Below, piece by piece: positions 1 to 7,229 of a DNA stretch of 18,969 nucleotides. Each line of letters starts with the position of its first letter. Position 1 is the stretch's first letter. This DNA is from Cyanobacteria bacterium UBA947 (GTDB taxonomy: Bacteria > Cyanobacteriota > Vampirovibrionia > Gastranaerophilales > Gastranaerophilaceae): assembly GCA_002293275.1 (NCBI GenBank), contig DBCX01000037.1, forward strand, positions 72,967-91,935, in the 5' to 3' direction. Both the position numbers and the translations under genes were made by a program. The notes beneath the pieces were generated by a model. It saw nothing but the letters and a program-made list of their open reading frames with translations. It made no database searches and was not told where the DNA came from.

Positions 1-477
1 CGCCATGATACCGGCTAAAATCGGTGTGGAACACGGGGTTCCGACAAGCGCGAACACGCCGCCAAGCAATACCGGGTATAAAAAACTTGCTTTGCCTTTT
101 GAACCGGGTAACTCTTTTACAAGAACAGGTATCTCAAAATCCAAGAACCCGACGAGTTTTAGGCCCATGACCAAAATAATACCCGCCAGAATCAGCCCGA
201 AATACCCGCCCAAAAACGATACAAAAACCTTGCCTGTCACCGCGCAGATGACCCCGATTGCTGAAAACACAATCGCTGTTCCCAGCACAAAAAACAGCAT
301 TTGTACAAAGGTTTTAACAGGGTTCAGCTCTGAGCAGCCGCCCACATACCCAACGATGAGCGGCAGCATTGACAGCGAACACGGTGACACCGACGCAATC
401 AAACCGCCTAAAAACGATATCCCTAACAACAGCCCGAAACTTGAACTGCCGGTCATAAGTTGTGCTAAATTATCCAT
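1..477 (-). CDS. CcdA/DsbD-family membrane thiol-disulfide transporter (3' end cut by window)
   Basis: The minus strand from an ATG at 475-477 stays open to the left edge, giving 159 residues. Four hydrophobic segments can be seen, at about residues 13-31, 55-80, 84-110 and from 133 onward. Two Pro-Cys pairs, SPCS at Cys33 and GTPCS at Cys149, match the paired conserved cysteines of the CcdA/DsbD transmembrane domain. That family passes electrons from cytoplasmic thioredoxin across the inner membrane to extracytoplasmic thiol proteins. An AAGG ribosome site lies 7 nt before the ATG. The CcdA family is usually about 230-240 residues, so roughly the last third is missing beyond base 1. The gene directly upstream, 48 nt away, is a membrane-anchored thioredoxin-like protein and a natural electron acceptor. 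Its partner could be cytochrome c maturation or general disulfide reduction; the window does not decide. Confidence 0.9.
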   Translation of the reverse strand, partial: MDNLAQLMTGSSSFGLLLGISFLGGLIASVSPCSLSMLPLIVGYVGGCSELNPVKTFVQMLFFVLGTAIVFSAIGVICAVTGKVFVSFLGGYFGLILAGIILVMGLKLVGFLDFEIPVLVKELPGSKGKASFLYPVLLGGVFALVGTPCSTPILAGIMA

Positions 478-525
478 TTGCAACCTTCATTTGTAATTTG
501 TGCGAGGCAACCCATACATTTACCC

Positions 526-912
526 CTATTTTAGTTCTTTCAAATAACCGTCCATTTGTTCAACCGGCAGCGCGCCTTCAATACGCCGAACCTGGTTGCC
601 GTTTGAGTCAAGCAGCAAAATCGTCGGCACAAGCGTAATATTATGGTTTTTTATCTGCGATTGAATATTCTCGTTGTTATCTTGAACGTTTATCTCAGTA
701 AACTCAATCGTACCGGCATATTTTGGTTTCAATGTTTCAAAAACTTTTGTCATTTTCTGACAATCGCTGCACATAGCGGACGAAAATTTTACAACTTGCG
801 GTTTACCTTCAACATTTTTTGCTGTTGAAATCGAGCTTGAATGCTGCAGCCCCATATACGCCAGCACCGGCATAATAAATATCGCCAGAATTGTAATAAA
901 ATTTTTCTTCAT
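526..912 (-). CDS. Membrane-anchored thioredoxin-like protein (CxxC)
   Basis: This is a 128-aa protein with an N-terminal hydrophobic anchor (residues 5-21) followed by a thioredoxin fold. The active site is Cys48-Ser-Asp-Cys51, and the cis-proline loop is at Val95-Pro96-Thr97. It has the length of a single thioredoxin domain plus an anchor. The start is well supported by a GGAGG ribosome site 8 nt before the ATG at 910-912. With no cleavage motif obvious after the anchor, it probably stays tethered to the outer face of the inner membrane. The next gene in the same direction, 48 nt downstream, is a CcdA-type electron transporter, so the likely role is to be kept reduced by it and to reduce extracytoplasmic disulfides. 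The CSDC dipeptide differs from the classical thioredoxin CGPC, so redox potential and substrate cannot be inferred. Specific names such as CcsX, ResA or TlpA are not justified. Confidence 0.88.
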   Translation of the reverse strand: MKKNFITILAIFIMPVLAYMGLQHSSSISTAKNVEGKPQVVKFSSAMCSDCQKMTKVFETLKPKYAGTIEFTEINVQDNNENIQSQIKNHNITLVPTILLLDSNGNQVRRIEGALPVEQMDGYLKELK

Positions 913-931
913 GATGAATCCTCCTGCACTT

Positions 932-959
932 ATAATACATCAAAAAGAAATTACACCAA
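932..959 (-). promoter_or_regulatory. Possible sigma70-type promoter for the thioredoxin-like gene
   Basis: On the minus strand TTGGTG (954-959) and TATTAT (932-937) are separated by 16 nt. Transcription would begin just before the GGAGG ribosome site. The -35 match is modest (4/6) and the -10 match is good (5/6). Read-through from the upstream small gene is the alternative. Confidence 0.4.
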
Positions 960-977
960 ACCCCAACCGGGCAATAT

Positions 978-1010
978 TTTGGGCCTTGATTTTTTGCAAC
1001 CCGGCCCAAA
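978..1010 (-). repeat. Interrupted 8-bp inverted repeat between small gene and thioredoxin-like gene
   Basis: TTTGGGCC (978-985) and GGCCCAAA (1003-1010) are perfect inverted arms with a 17-nt loop. In RNA from either strand they form a GC-rich stem, but no U-run follows it on the minus strand, so it is not a canonical intrinsic terminator. A second pairing, CCGGG near 1000-1004 with CCCGG near 967-971, uses overlapping bases and would compete with it. Confidence 0.4.
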
Positions 1011-1042
1011 TTTACCGCGATTTTCCCCTATTTTACCCCTAT

Positions 1043-1363
1043 TTACCCCTTTGCTGCCAGCGCGACCTCGGATGCGTTGCCCCTGGTATTAGGAAAACAA
1101 TCACACGTTGTCTCGTTGATGCGATGGTTAACCGCGTGCAAGCTGCGCAGCCTGCGAAGCGCATCACCGTCTTTTATATCAGATATCTTGACGGTATCAC
1201 CTTTGACACCGCTAAGCTGCTGCGATAATTCCTGCTGCAACGCCGCCTGTTCTCTTTTTGCGGCAAGCTTTTCCAACGCGCTTGTGTCTTGATGTCTTGT
1301 CTGGTGGTCGCAAGTACAAACAGTCACACTGCGGTTATTAAGTTGTATTGTCAACTCGCACAT
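1043..1363 (-). CDS. Small cysteine-containing hypothetical protein, 106 aa
   Basis: I do not recognise this family. The protein starts at an ATG at 1361-1363, with GAGG 10 nt upstream. It has a short N-terminal beta-like segment containing Cys2, Cys16 and Cys18, then a Gln/Ala/Glu-rich stretch at residues 28-52 that should be helical. A C-terminal segment follows with Cys86 and Cys88 (sequence TCDCFPN). No signal peptide or membrane segment is visible, so it is probably cytoplasmic. The two C-x-C pairs, CTC and CDC, could bind a metal ion or react with thiols; this is an inference. It lies about 100 nt downstream of rpoC2 and 131 nt upstream of the thioredoxin-like gene, all on the same strand. 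The overlapping plus-strand ORFs here look like shadows. Confidence 0.65.
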   Translation of the reverse strand: MCELTIQLNNRSVTVCTCDHQTRHQDTSALEKLAAKREQAALQQELSQQLSGVKGDTVKISDIKDGDALRRLRSLHAVNHRINETTCDCFPNTRGNASEVALAAKG

Positions 1364-1411
1364 AACAATTTTTCCTCTAATTTATCCCTTGATAATATAA
1401 TAAAGGAAAAT

Positions 1412-1443
1412 AGTATATAAAAATTGCATGATTTGTATATACT
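1412..1443. repeat. AT-rich interrupted palindrome between rpoC2 and the small Cys gene
   Basis: Arms AGTATATA (1412-1419) and TATATACT (1436-1443) are perfectly complementary. Inside them AAAT/ATTT pair again after one mismatch, leaving a 6-nt loop that reads CATGCA on the minus strand and TGCATG on the plus. It lies 21 nt past the rpoC2 stop in the direction of transcription and is followed on the minus strand by ATTTTCC. It could be a weak terminator or attenuator at the end of the polymerase operon, or an operator for the small downstream gene. The sequence does not discriminate. Confidence 0.45.
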
Positions 1444-1464
1444 TGCTTAATATTTCATTACAAT

Positions 1465-4400
1465 CTACTCAATTATATCGTCGCTGGTTTCTTCTTCTGC
1501 AATGATTTCTTCAACGGCTTCATCGGCAAAATCATCCTCGTCATCAAAGTCTTCGGCTGACATGCTGCCCATTTCGTTTAAATCGTCGTCTTCAAGTACA
1601 AAATCCGGCGAGCCGAACATACCTTCAATTTCTTCCAAAATTGCGGATGGTTTTCTGGCCTGATTTTTGATTGCAACAGAGCGTTTTTTCTCCTCACGTT
1701 CTTTTTCCTCGTCAGCGTGGGTCAGGTGGTGATAACCTGTACCTGCCGGAATCAAACGACCGATGATAACGTTCTCTTTCAGACCGCGCAGCGCATCGCG
1801 CTTGCCGTCAACCGCAGCTTCGGTGAGGATTCTTGTTGTTTCCTGGAACGATGCTGCCGAAATAAAGCTGTCGGTGTTCAACGATGCTTTTGTGATACCT
1901 AAAAGCTGGTATTCGCAAGTCGCTTTTTCGCCTTCAACTGACGCATTTTCCTTCTCAAACGTTTGCAGCTCAATCAATTCGCCCGGCAGCAATGTTGTGT
2001 CGCCTGCCTCTAATATCTTGACCTTTTTGGTCATCTGACGAACGATGATTTCAACGTGTTTGTCCGCAATTTCAACGCCTTGTGAACGGTATACTCTTTG
2101 AACCTCGTCAACAAGGTACTGCTGCGCGGCCTCTGCGCCGTTCAACCGGATTACATCGTGCGGGTTCAAAGGACCGCTTGTCAACGGCTGCCCTTTTTTG
2201 ACCTGCTGTTTGTCGTGGACAATAATGTTTGAGTCGATTGTGTATTTGATTTCAACTCTGCCGTTGTCGTTGACAAGGTACAAACGCGGCATATCATCGT
2301 CGGTTTCAATTTCCGCAACACCGTCTTCTTCGGCCAAAATCGCCGAATCCTTCGGTTTTCTGCCTTCAAGAAGTTCTTCAACCCTTGGAAGACCCTGAAC
2401 GATGTCACCTGTCTTTTGACGTTCAAATACAAGCGTTGCGACAACGTCCCCTCTTAAAACAAGTGCGCTGCCTTCAACCTGGAGCATTGTACCCGGGCTA
2501 ATCAAGTACGGTCTGCCTTGGCGGACTGTTATCTCGCCTTTTTCAACCGCGATAACCTGACCGGAAATCGTTGATTTCTCGCCTCCGTCGGACAAGATTG
2601 AATCCAATCTGACAAAGTCGCCTTTTTTAACGTTTGGTTTACCTTTGATTTTGACGGCTGTTTCGTAGGCAGAGCTTGTCAAAAGCAATCTTCTTGCCTC
2701 CGCGCTCTCGTCTTTAATTGATGCGACACCGTCGTGTATCGCAAGCACCTGTGTTTTTGAAACAGGAGTTTTCGGCTGGATGGTTTCGCCGTCTTTTACC
2801 AGAAGTTCTGTTTGCAGCGACGCCATCAATCTTGAACTGTTTTCAAATTCACGGCGGATAATCAAGTGTTCCAAAACGACAATCCGCAGATTTTGTTTAT
2901 CGTCAAGCTCCATCATACCTTTCAGGTGTGACAGGTAGCCTTGCATTTGCAGCACAAGCGATGTTCTTGTAATTGTTGAACCGTCAAGGTTACGCACGCG
3001 CGCGCCGTCTTTGTATTGCAGCTGGGTCACAGGCACAATATCAATCAAATTGTCTGATGTGTTGAATTTAATTGAAACATCGCGTTGTTTCACATCCAGA
3101 ACCTGAACCGGACGGACCAAAATCTGCACCGGCTGGTTTGAAAGCTGGTCTTCATCAATAGTCAGACCGGAGTCAAGCTCCTCATCCAAATCATCAATAT
3201 CCAGATCATCAGCTGCCGAATCCATAATCGTGACGATAGAAGTTTCTTTAACTTTGATACCTTCTGCGACAACGGTGCCTTTTTTCAAGACCTCGCCCTC
3301 GTCAACTTTCAGCTCGCTCATGCTCGGCAGAGTGTGGACCTCGCCCGGGCGGATCGTGATTTCGTGGATAACATCGTTGTATTCCTTGAACTCAACGACA
3401 CCGTCAATGTGGCAGTAAATATCTTTAACCACTTCGGTGCCGGCGCTCACGTGCGAGCCGTTTTCAACCATTTTAAGGCTTGAGTCTTTGTTAACCTGAT
3501 GGATTTCCTCAGGGATAAACACGACACTGCCCGGTTTTGTGATGATTTGGTTATCATCAACTTCAACGTCAACATAGCGGATTTCACCGGAAGACTTCAC
3601 CGCGCACTCATCATCAATAAGCTCGGCGATAATCATACCGTTCTCAACAGGTGTGTCAACGGGCGCTTTCACAATATATTTTTCGCCGTTTTTGCCGACT
3701 GTCCAGATTTGTTCTTTTTTCGTCTGTTCAAAAGTGGCATTATCCGGAATCAAAGACGCGATAACGATTGTAAGCTCTTTACCTTGAACAATTTTCTTGA
3801 TTTTTTTGCCGTCAAATTTAATTTCTTCAACAACAAGATCCTCGCCAAAGCGGACCTCACCACCGTGTTCGCACACGCTCAAAGTTTCGGCAAGTTTTTC
3901 ACCCGCAGCGATTTTCTGGTCGTTTTTGACAAGCACTTTTGAGCCGCCCGGAAGGTTGTAAACATCCCCGCCAAGCACCCAGATAATACCTTGCTTGTTT
4001 GTTGTGCGTGAAATGTTGCCCTGACGGTCTTTTTTCTCGTCCGCAACAAAGTCCTCGTAGATGACTTCGCCGCTAAGGTCAGATGTAATATCTTTTGTGG
4101 CTTTTTCGGTCAAACGGATGTCGCTGCTCTGGCTGGCAGGCTCGTACGACGCAAGTTTGAACCCTTTTTCAACCTTTTGGCCGTTAGCAAAGAACACGAA
4201 CGAACCGGCCGGAATGTGGTAGGTTTCAGACTTTTTCTCGCCCTTAACTTCAACGTCCGCCTCATACATAGCAACATTCATAACATCACCGTGACGGGTA
4301 CGAACCTCGCGGGTTTTGAGTTTAGAGATGATTTCGCCGGCGACGCCTGTTTCAATATTTTTCATCGCGCCGGAGCCCATAAATACACCACCGGTGTGGA

Positions 4401-5412
4401 ATGTTCTCATCGTAAGCTGCGTTCCCGGCTCCCCGATTGATTGTGCTGCAATAATCCCGATAGCCTCACCGACATCAACGGGTTTTTGGGTCGTCATCGC
4501 CCAGCCGTAACACTTTTGGCAAATACCGTATTCAAGCCCGCAGGTCAGACCCGAGCGAACCTTCAACTCGTGCAGGTCAAGTTTTGAAACAGCCTTTACA
4601 TCGTCACGATCCATTGTTGTGCCGGATTTCACGATAACTTTGCCGTCTTTGTCTTTAATATCTTCCGCAATCGTACGGCCAAGCAGTCTGTCCGCCAGCG
4701 GAACAACAACGTTTTCACCTTCAATAATGGATTTCATCAAAATAGCTTTTGAGGTGCCGCAATCAACATCGCGGATGATAACATCTTGTGCAACGTCAAC
4801 AAGCCGGCGGGTCAAATACCCTGAGTCAGCTGTTTTCAGGGCCGTATCAACCAGACCTTTACGCGCACCGTATGATGAAATGATGTACTCGGTTACCGAA
4901 AGACCCTCTTTGAAGTTGGATTTGATTGGAAGGTCAATGATTTGGCCCTCCGCGTCTGCCATCAGACCGCGCATCCCGACAAGCTGTGAAACCTGCGTCA
5001 GGTTACCTCTCGCACCGGAGAACGCCATCATATAAACCGGGTTTTGCTTGTCAAAGTTTTTAACAACTTCCTCGGTCAGCCTTGCGTTTGTCTCAGACCA
5101 CATGTCAATAACCTTTGTATAACGCTCAACCTCGGTGATATCACCTTTCAGGTAGCGGTTGGTTGAAACCTCGATTTCTTTTTCAGCGTCGTTAAGCAAA
5201 TCCTTTTTGCTTTCGGGCACCTGCAAATCCGTGATAGAAATAGTCGTACCGGATTTGGTCGCGTATTTGTAGCCAAGGTCTTTAAGGTTATTGGCCAGCT
5301 CCGCAGTTTTCGCGCCGCCGAATTCAAGATAGATATTGGTCAAAAGCCTGTTTAGCGCTTTTTTATCCATCTGTTCGTTAATGAAACCAAGTGTTTTCTT
5401 CGTATTTCTCAT
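1465..5412 (-). CDS. rpoC2: DNA-directed RNA polymerase beta'' subunit (C-terminal part of split beta-prime)
   Basis: This 1315-aa protein carries the C-terminal part of beta-prime as a separate subunit, as in cyanobacteria and plastids, where it joins RpoB, RpoC1 and alpha in the polymerase. Visible features are the second zinc-binding set (Cys218, Cys291, Cys298, Cys301) and trigger-loop helix 1 at about 314-342, with the catalytic-loop residues Met335, Arg336 and His339. The second trigger-loop helix appears only at about 1001-1024 (GLPRVEELLEGRKPK). The roughly 650 residues between are a giant SI3-type insertion with repeated beta-rich, Gly-Glu/Val segments resembling the sandwich-barrel hybrid repeats known from cyanobacterial SI3. 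The jaw and clamp C-terminal region follows to about 1230 (GRLIPAGTGY). Two acidic stretches stand out: 731-755 within the insertion, and a 61-residue tail lacking Lys, Arg and His. AAGGAAA precedes the ATG by 6-7 nt. Confidence 0.98.
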   Translation of the reverse strand: MRNTKKTLGFINEQMDKKALNRLLTNIYLEFGGAKTAELANNLKDLGYKYATKSGTTISITDLQVPESKKDLLNDAEKEIEVSTNRYLKGDITEVERYTKVIDMWSETNARLTEEVVKNFDKQNPVYMMAFSGARGNLTQVSQLVGMRGLMADAEGQIIDLPIKSNFKEGLSVTEYIISSYGARKGLVDTALKTADSGYLTRRLVDVAQDVIIRDVDCGTSKAILMKSIIEGENVVVPLADRLLGRTIAEDIKDKDGKVIVKSGTTMDRDDVKAVSKLDLHELKVRSGLTCGLEYGICQKCYGWAMTTQKPVDVGEAIGIIAAQSIGEPGTQLTMRTFHTGGVFMGSGAMKNIETGVAGEIISKLKTREVRTRHGDVMNVAMYEADVEVKGEKKSETYHIPAGSFVFFANGQKVEKGFKLASYEPASQSSDIRLTEKATKDITSDLSGEVIYEDFVADEKKDRQGNISRTTNKQGIIWVLGGDVYNLPGGSKVLVKNDQKIAAGEKLAETLSVCEHGGEVRFGEDLVVEEIKFDGKKIKKIVQGKELTIVIASLIPDNATFEQTKKEQIWTVGKNGEKYIVKAPVDTPVENGMIIAELIDDECAVKSSGEIRYVDVEVDDNQIITKPGSVVFIPEEIHQVNKDSSLKMVENGSHVSAGTEVVKDIYCHIDGVVEFKEYNDVIHEITIRPGEVHTLPSMSELKVDEGEVLKKGTVVAEGIKVKETSIVTIMDSAADDLDIDDLDEELDSGLTIDEDQLSNQPVQILVRPVQVLDVKQRDVSIKFNTSDNLIDIVPVTQLQYKDGARVRNLDGSTITRTSLVLQMQGYLSHLKGMMELDDKQNLRIVVLEHLIIRREFENSSRLMASLQTELLVKDGETIQPKTPVSKTQVLAIHDGVASIKDESAEARRLLLTSSAYETAVKIKGKPNVKKGDFVRLDSILSDGGEKSTISGQVIAVEKGEITVRQGRPYLISPGTMLQVEGSALVLRGDVVATLVFERQKTGDIVQGLPRVEELLEGRKPKDSAILAEEDGVAEIETDDDMPRLYLVNDNGRVEIKYTIDSNIIVHDKQQVKKGQPLTSGPLNPHDVIRLNGAEAAQQYLVDEVQRVYRSQGVEIADKHVEIIVRQMTKKVKILEAGDTTLLPGELIELQTFEKENASVEGEKATCEYQLLGITKASLNTDSFISAASFQETTRILTEAAVDGKRDALRGLKENVIIGRLIPAGTGYHHLTHADEEKEREEKKRSVAIKNQARKPSAILEEIEGMFGSPDFVLEDDDLNEMGSMSAEDFDDEDDFADEAVEEIIAEEETSDDIIE

Positions 5413-5441
5413 TTTATTTCCTTTTTCCTGTTATATTCGTC

Positions 5442-5462
5442 ATTCTGAACTTGTTTCAGAAT
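5442..5462. repeat. 21-nt palindrome in the rpoC1-rpoC2 spacer
   Basis: Perfect 8-nt arms ATTCTGAA/TTCAGAAT flank a 5-nt loop. The element begins one base after the rpoC1 TGA in transcription order and ends about 29 nt before the rpoC2 ATG. The core sequence, ATTCTGAACTTG followed by TTTCAGAAT, resembles short dispersed palindromic elements that recur between genes in many bacterial genomes, as I recall. No second copy lies in this window. In mRNA it would form a hairpin between the two cistrons. Confidence 0.7.
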
Positions 5463-5463
5463 T

Positions 5464-7173
5464 TCATCCAATCGCTGCGCGAACTTTTTCGTTGAAAATA
5501 ATTCTGCCCGCGGTTGTTTCTATGCGTTCATTTTTCTCATCACGCACGATGATTTTGTCGTGAAGCTCTATAACTCCGGCTTCCAGCGCAGATATTGCAT
5601 CCTGGAAGTTGAAGAAGTAGCCCTTCGGCTTCATCTCAGGGTTTTTAATCATGGTCAGGTAATACATGCCCAAGACCATATCCTGAGTCGGCGTGATAAT
5701 CGGCACACCGGTTGACGGTGCAAGGATGTTGTTTGTTGCCAGCATAAGCATCCGCGCCTCGGTTTGCGCCTCAATTGAAAGCGGTACGTGAACAGCCATT
5801 TGGTCGCCGTCAAAGTCGGCGTTGAACGCTGTACAAACAAGCGGGTGAAGCTGTATCGCGCGGCCTTCAACCAGTTTCGGTTCAAACGCTTGAATACCGA
5901 GTCTGTGAAGGGTCGGTGCACGGTTTAGCAATACCGGGTGCCCGTCAATGACTTCTTCCAGGATATCCCAAACGATTGCCTCGGAACGCTCGATTTTCTT
6001 TTTCGCGGATTTAATGTTTTGGACATATCCGCGCTCAATCAGTTTGTTCACGACAAACGGTTTGAACAATTCAATCGCCATTTCTTTCGGCAGCCCGCAC
6101 TGGTTAAGTTTCAGCTGCGGCCCGACAACGATAACCGAACGACCGGAGTAGTCAACCCTTTTACCCAAAAGGTTTTGACGGAAACGGCCCTGCTTACCTT
6201 CAATAATATTTGAAAGCGATTTTAGCGCGCGGTTGTTTGGTCCGACAACCGTTCTTCCGCGGCGGCCGTTGTCAATCAACGCGTCAACCGCCTCTTGCAG
6301 CATCCGTTTTTCGTTTCTGACAATGATTTCAGGTGCGCCCATCTCCAAAAGTCTTTGCAGACGGTTGTTACGATTGATTACGCGCCGGTAAAGGTCGTTC
6401 AAATCCGATGTTGCGAACCTTCCGCCGTCCAATTGAACCATCGGACGCAAATCCGGCGGTGTCACAGGCAAAATGTCCATAATCATCCACGTTGGGTCAG
6501 TGTTTGACGAAATCAATGCATCAAACAGTCTCAAACGCTTAACCAGTTTGGTTTTACGCTGAACTGACGTCACGTTGCCGGCCAACTCTGTTCTGATTTC
6601 TTCGGCCAATTCTTTCACGTTAACCTGCGCCAGCAATTCTTTTATCGCCTCCGCGCCGATACCGACCTTCAAAGTTGATTCCTCGTGCTCAACCATGTAG
6701 TCTTCATACTCTTCCTCTGAAAGCAGCTGGAGTTTTTTGAACTCGCTCTCGCCGGGGTCAAGCACCACGTAGTTGTTGAAGTAGATGACTTGTTCAAGGT
6801 CTTTCAATGTCATATCAAGCAACAGGCCAAGGTATGAAGGGATTCCTTTAAGGAACCAGATGTGCGAAACAGGCGCTGCAAGCTTGATGTGGCCCATTCT
6901 TTGACGGCGGACTTTTGAGTCTGTTACCTCAACCCCGCACCGTTCGCAGATGATACCTTTATGGCGCACGCGTTTGTATTTACCGCAATAGCACTCCCAA
7001 TCTTTTGAGGGCCCAAAAATCCGTTCGCAGAAAAGCCCTTCGCGCTCAGGTTTTAGCGTGCGGTAGTTGATGGTTTCGGGCTTTGTGACCTCGCCGTATG
7101 ACCATTTCAGTATCCGCTCGGCTGATGCGATGCTGATTCGTATGTAATCAAAATAATCTATGCTTGTGCTCAT
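5464..7173 (-). CDS. rpoC1: DNA-directed RNA polymerase gamma subunit (N-terminal part of split beta-prime)
   Basis: This 569-aa protein is the N-terminal part of beta-prime. The zinc ribbon is Cys61, Cys63, Cys76, Cys79, with spacing identical to the first zinc site of bacterial beta-prime. The catalytic magnesium loop NADFDGDQM occupies 451-459, with Asp453, Asp455 and Asp457 as the metal ligands. The rudder/switch region (VDYSGRSVIVVGPQLKLNQCG, about 340-360) and HPVLLNRAPTLHRLGIQAF (412-430) are intact. The protein ends about 110 residues after the metal loop (GRIIFNEKVRAAIG), the position where cyanobacterial RpoC1 ends, so this is a natural split and not a recent frameshift. The start ATG (7171-7173) has a GGAAAAGGA ribosome site. 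The rpoC2 start lies 51 nt past the stop, so the two are translated from one message. Confidence 0.98.
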   Translation of the reverse strand: MSTSIDYFDYIRISIASAERILKWSYGEVTKPETINYRTLKPEREGLFCERIFGPSKDWECYCGKYKRVRHKGIICERCGVEVTDSKVRRQRMGHIKLAAPVSHIWFLKGIPSYLGLLLDMTLKDLEQVIYFNNYVVLDPGESEFKKLQLLSEEEYEDYMVEHEESTLKVGIGAEAIKELLAQVNVKELAEEIRTELAGNVTSVQRKTKLVKRLRLFDALISSNTDPTWMIMDILPVTPPDLRPMVQLDGGRFATSDLNDLYRRVINRNNRLQRLLEMGAPEIIVRNEKRMLQEAVDALIDNGRRGRTVVGPNNRALKSLSNIIEGKQGRFRQNLLGKRVDYSGRSVIVVGPQLKLNQCGLPKEMAIELFKPFVVNKLIERGYVQNIKSAKKKIERSEAIVWDILEEVIDGHPVLLNRAPTLHRLGIQAFEPKLVEGRAIQLHPLVCTAFNADFDGDQMAVHVPLSIEAQTEARMLMLATNNILAPSTGVPIITPTQDMVLGMYYLTMIKNPEMKPKGYFFNFQDAISALEAGVIELHDKIIVRDEKNERIETTAGRIIFNEKVRAAIG

Positions 7174-7229
7174 TTTTTTCCTTTTCCTTTTATATCTGGA
7201 TACTTTGTTGCCGCACTTGGGGCGTCAAG

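Noticed and set aside
5..496. Plus-strand 163-aa ORF at the left edge
   Set aside because: It is the antisense shadow of a clear CcdA/DsbD gene with SPCS and GTPCS motifs and a good ribosome site on the minus strand. The plus-strand product has Pro/Ser/Thr/Lys-rich composition typical of a reversed membrane-protein gene.
1021..1050. Full G-quadruplex on the minus strand
   Set aside because: Only three GGGG tracts are closely spaced; a fourth G-run is about 20 nt away and only three G long.
3499..3942. Plus-strand 147-aa ORF within rpoC2
   Set aside because: It is antisense to the conserved polymerase subunit; no ribosome site or motif supports it.
5413..5463. rpoC1/rpoC2 separation as a frameshift or sequencing error in a single rpoC
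   Set aside because: The break has a proper stop, a 51-nt spacer with its own ribosome site and an ATG. Both termini match where cyanobacterial RpoC1 ends and RpoC2 begins.
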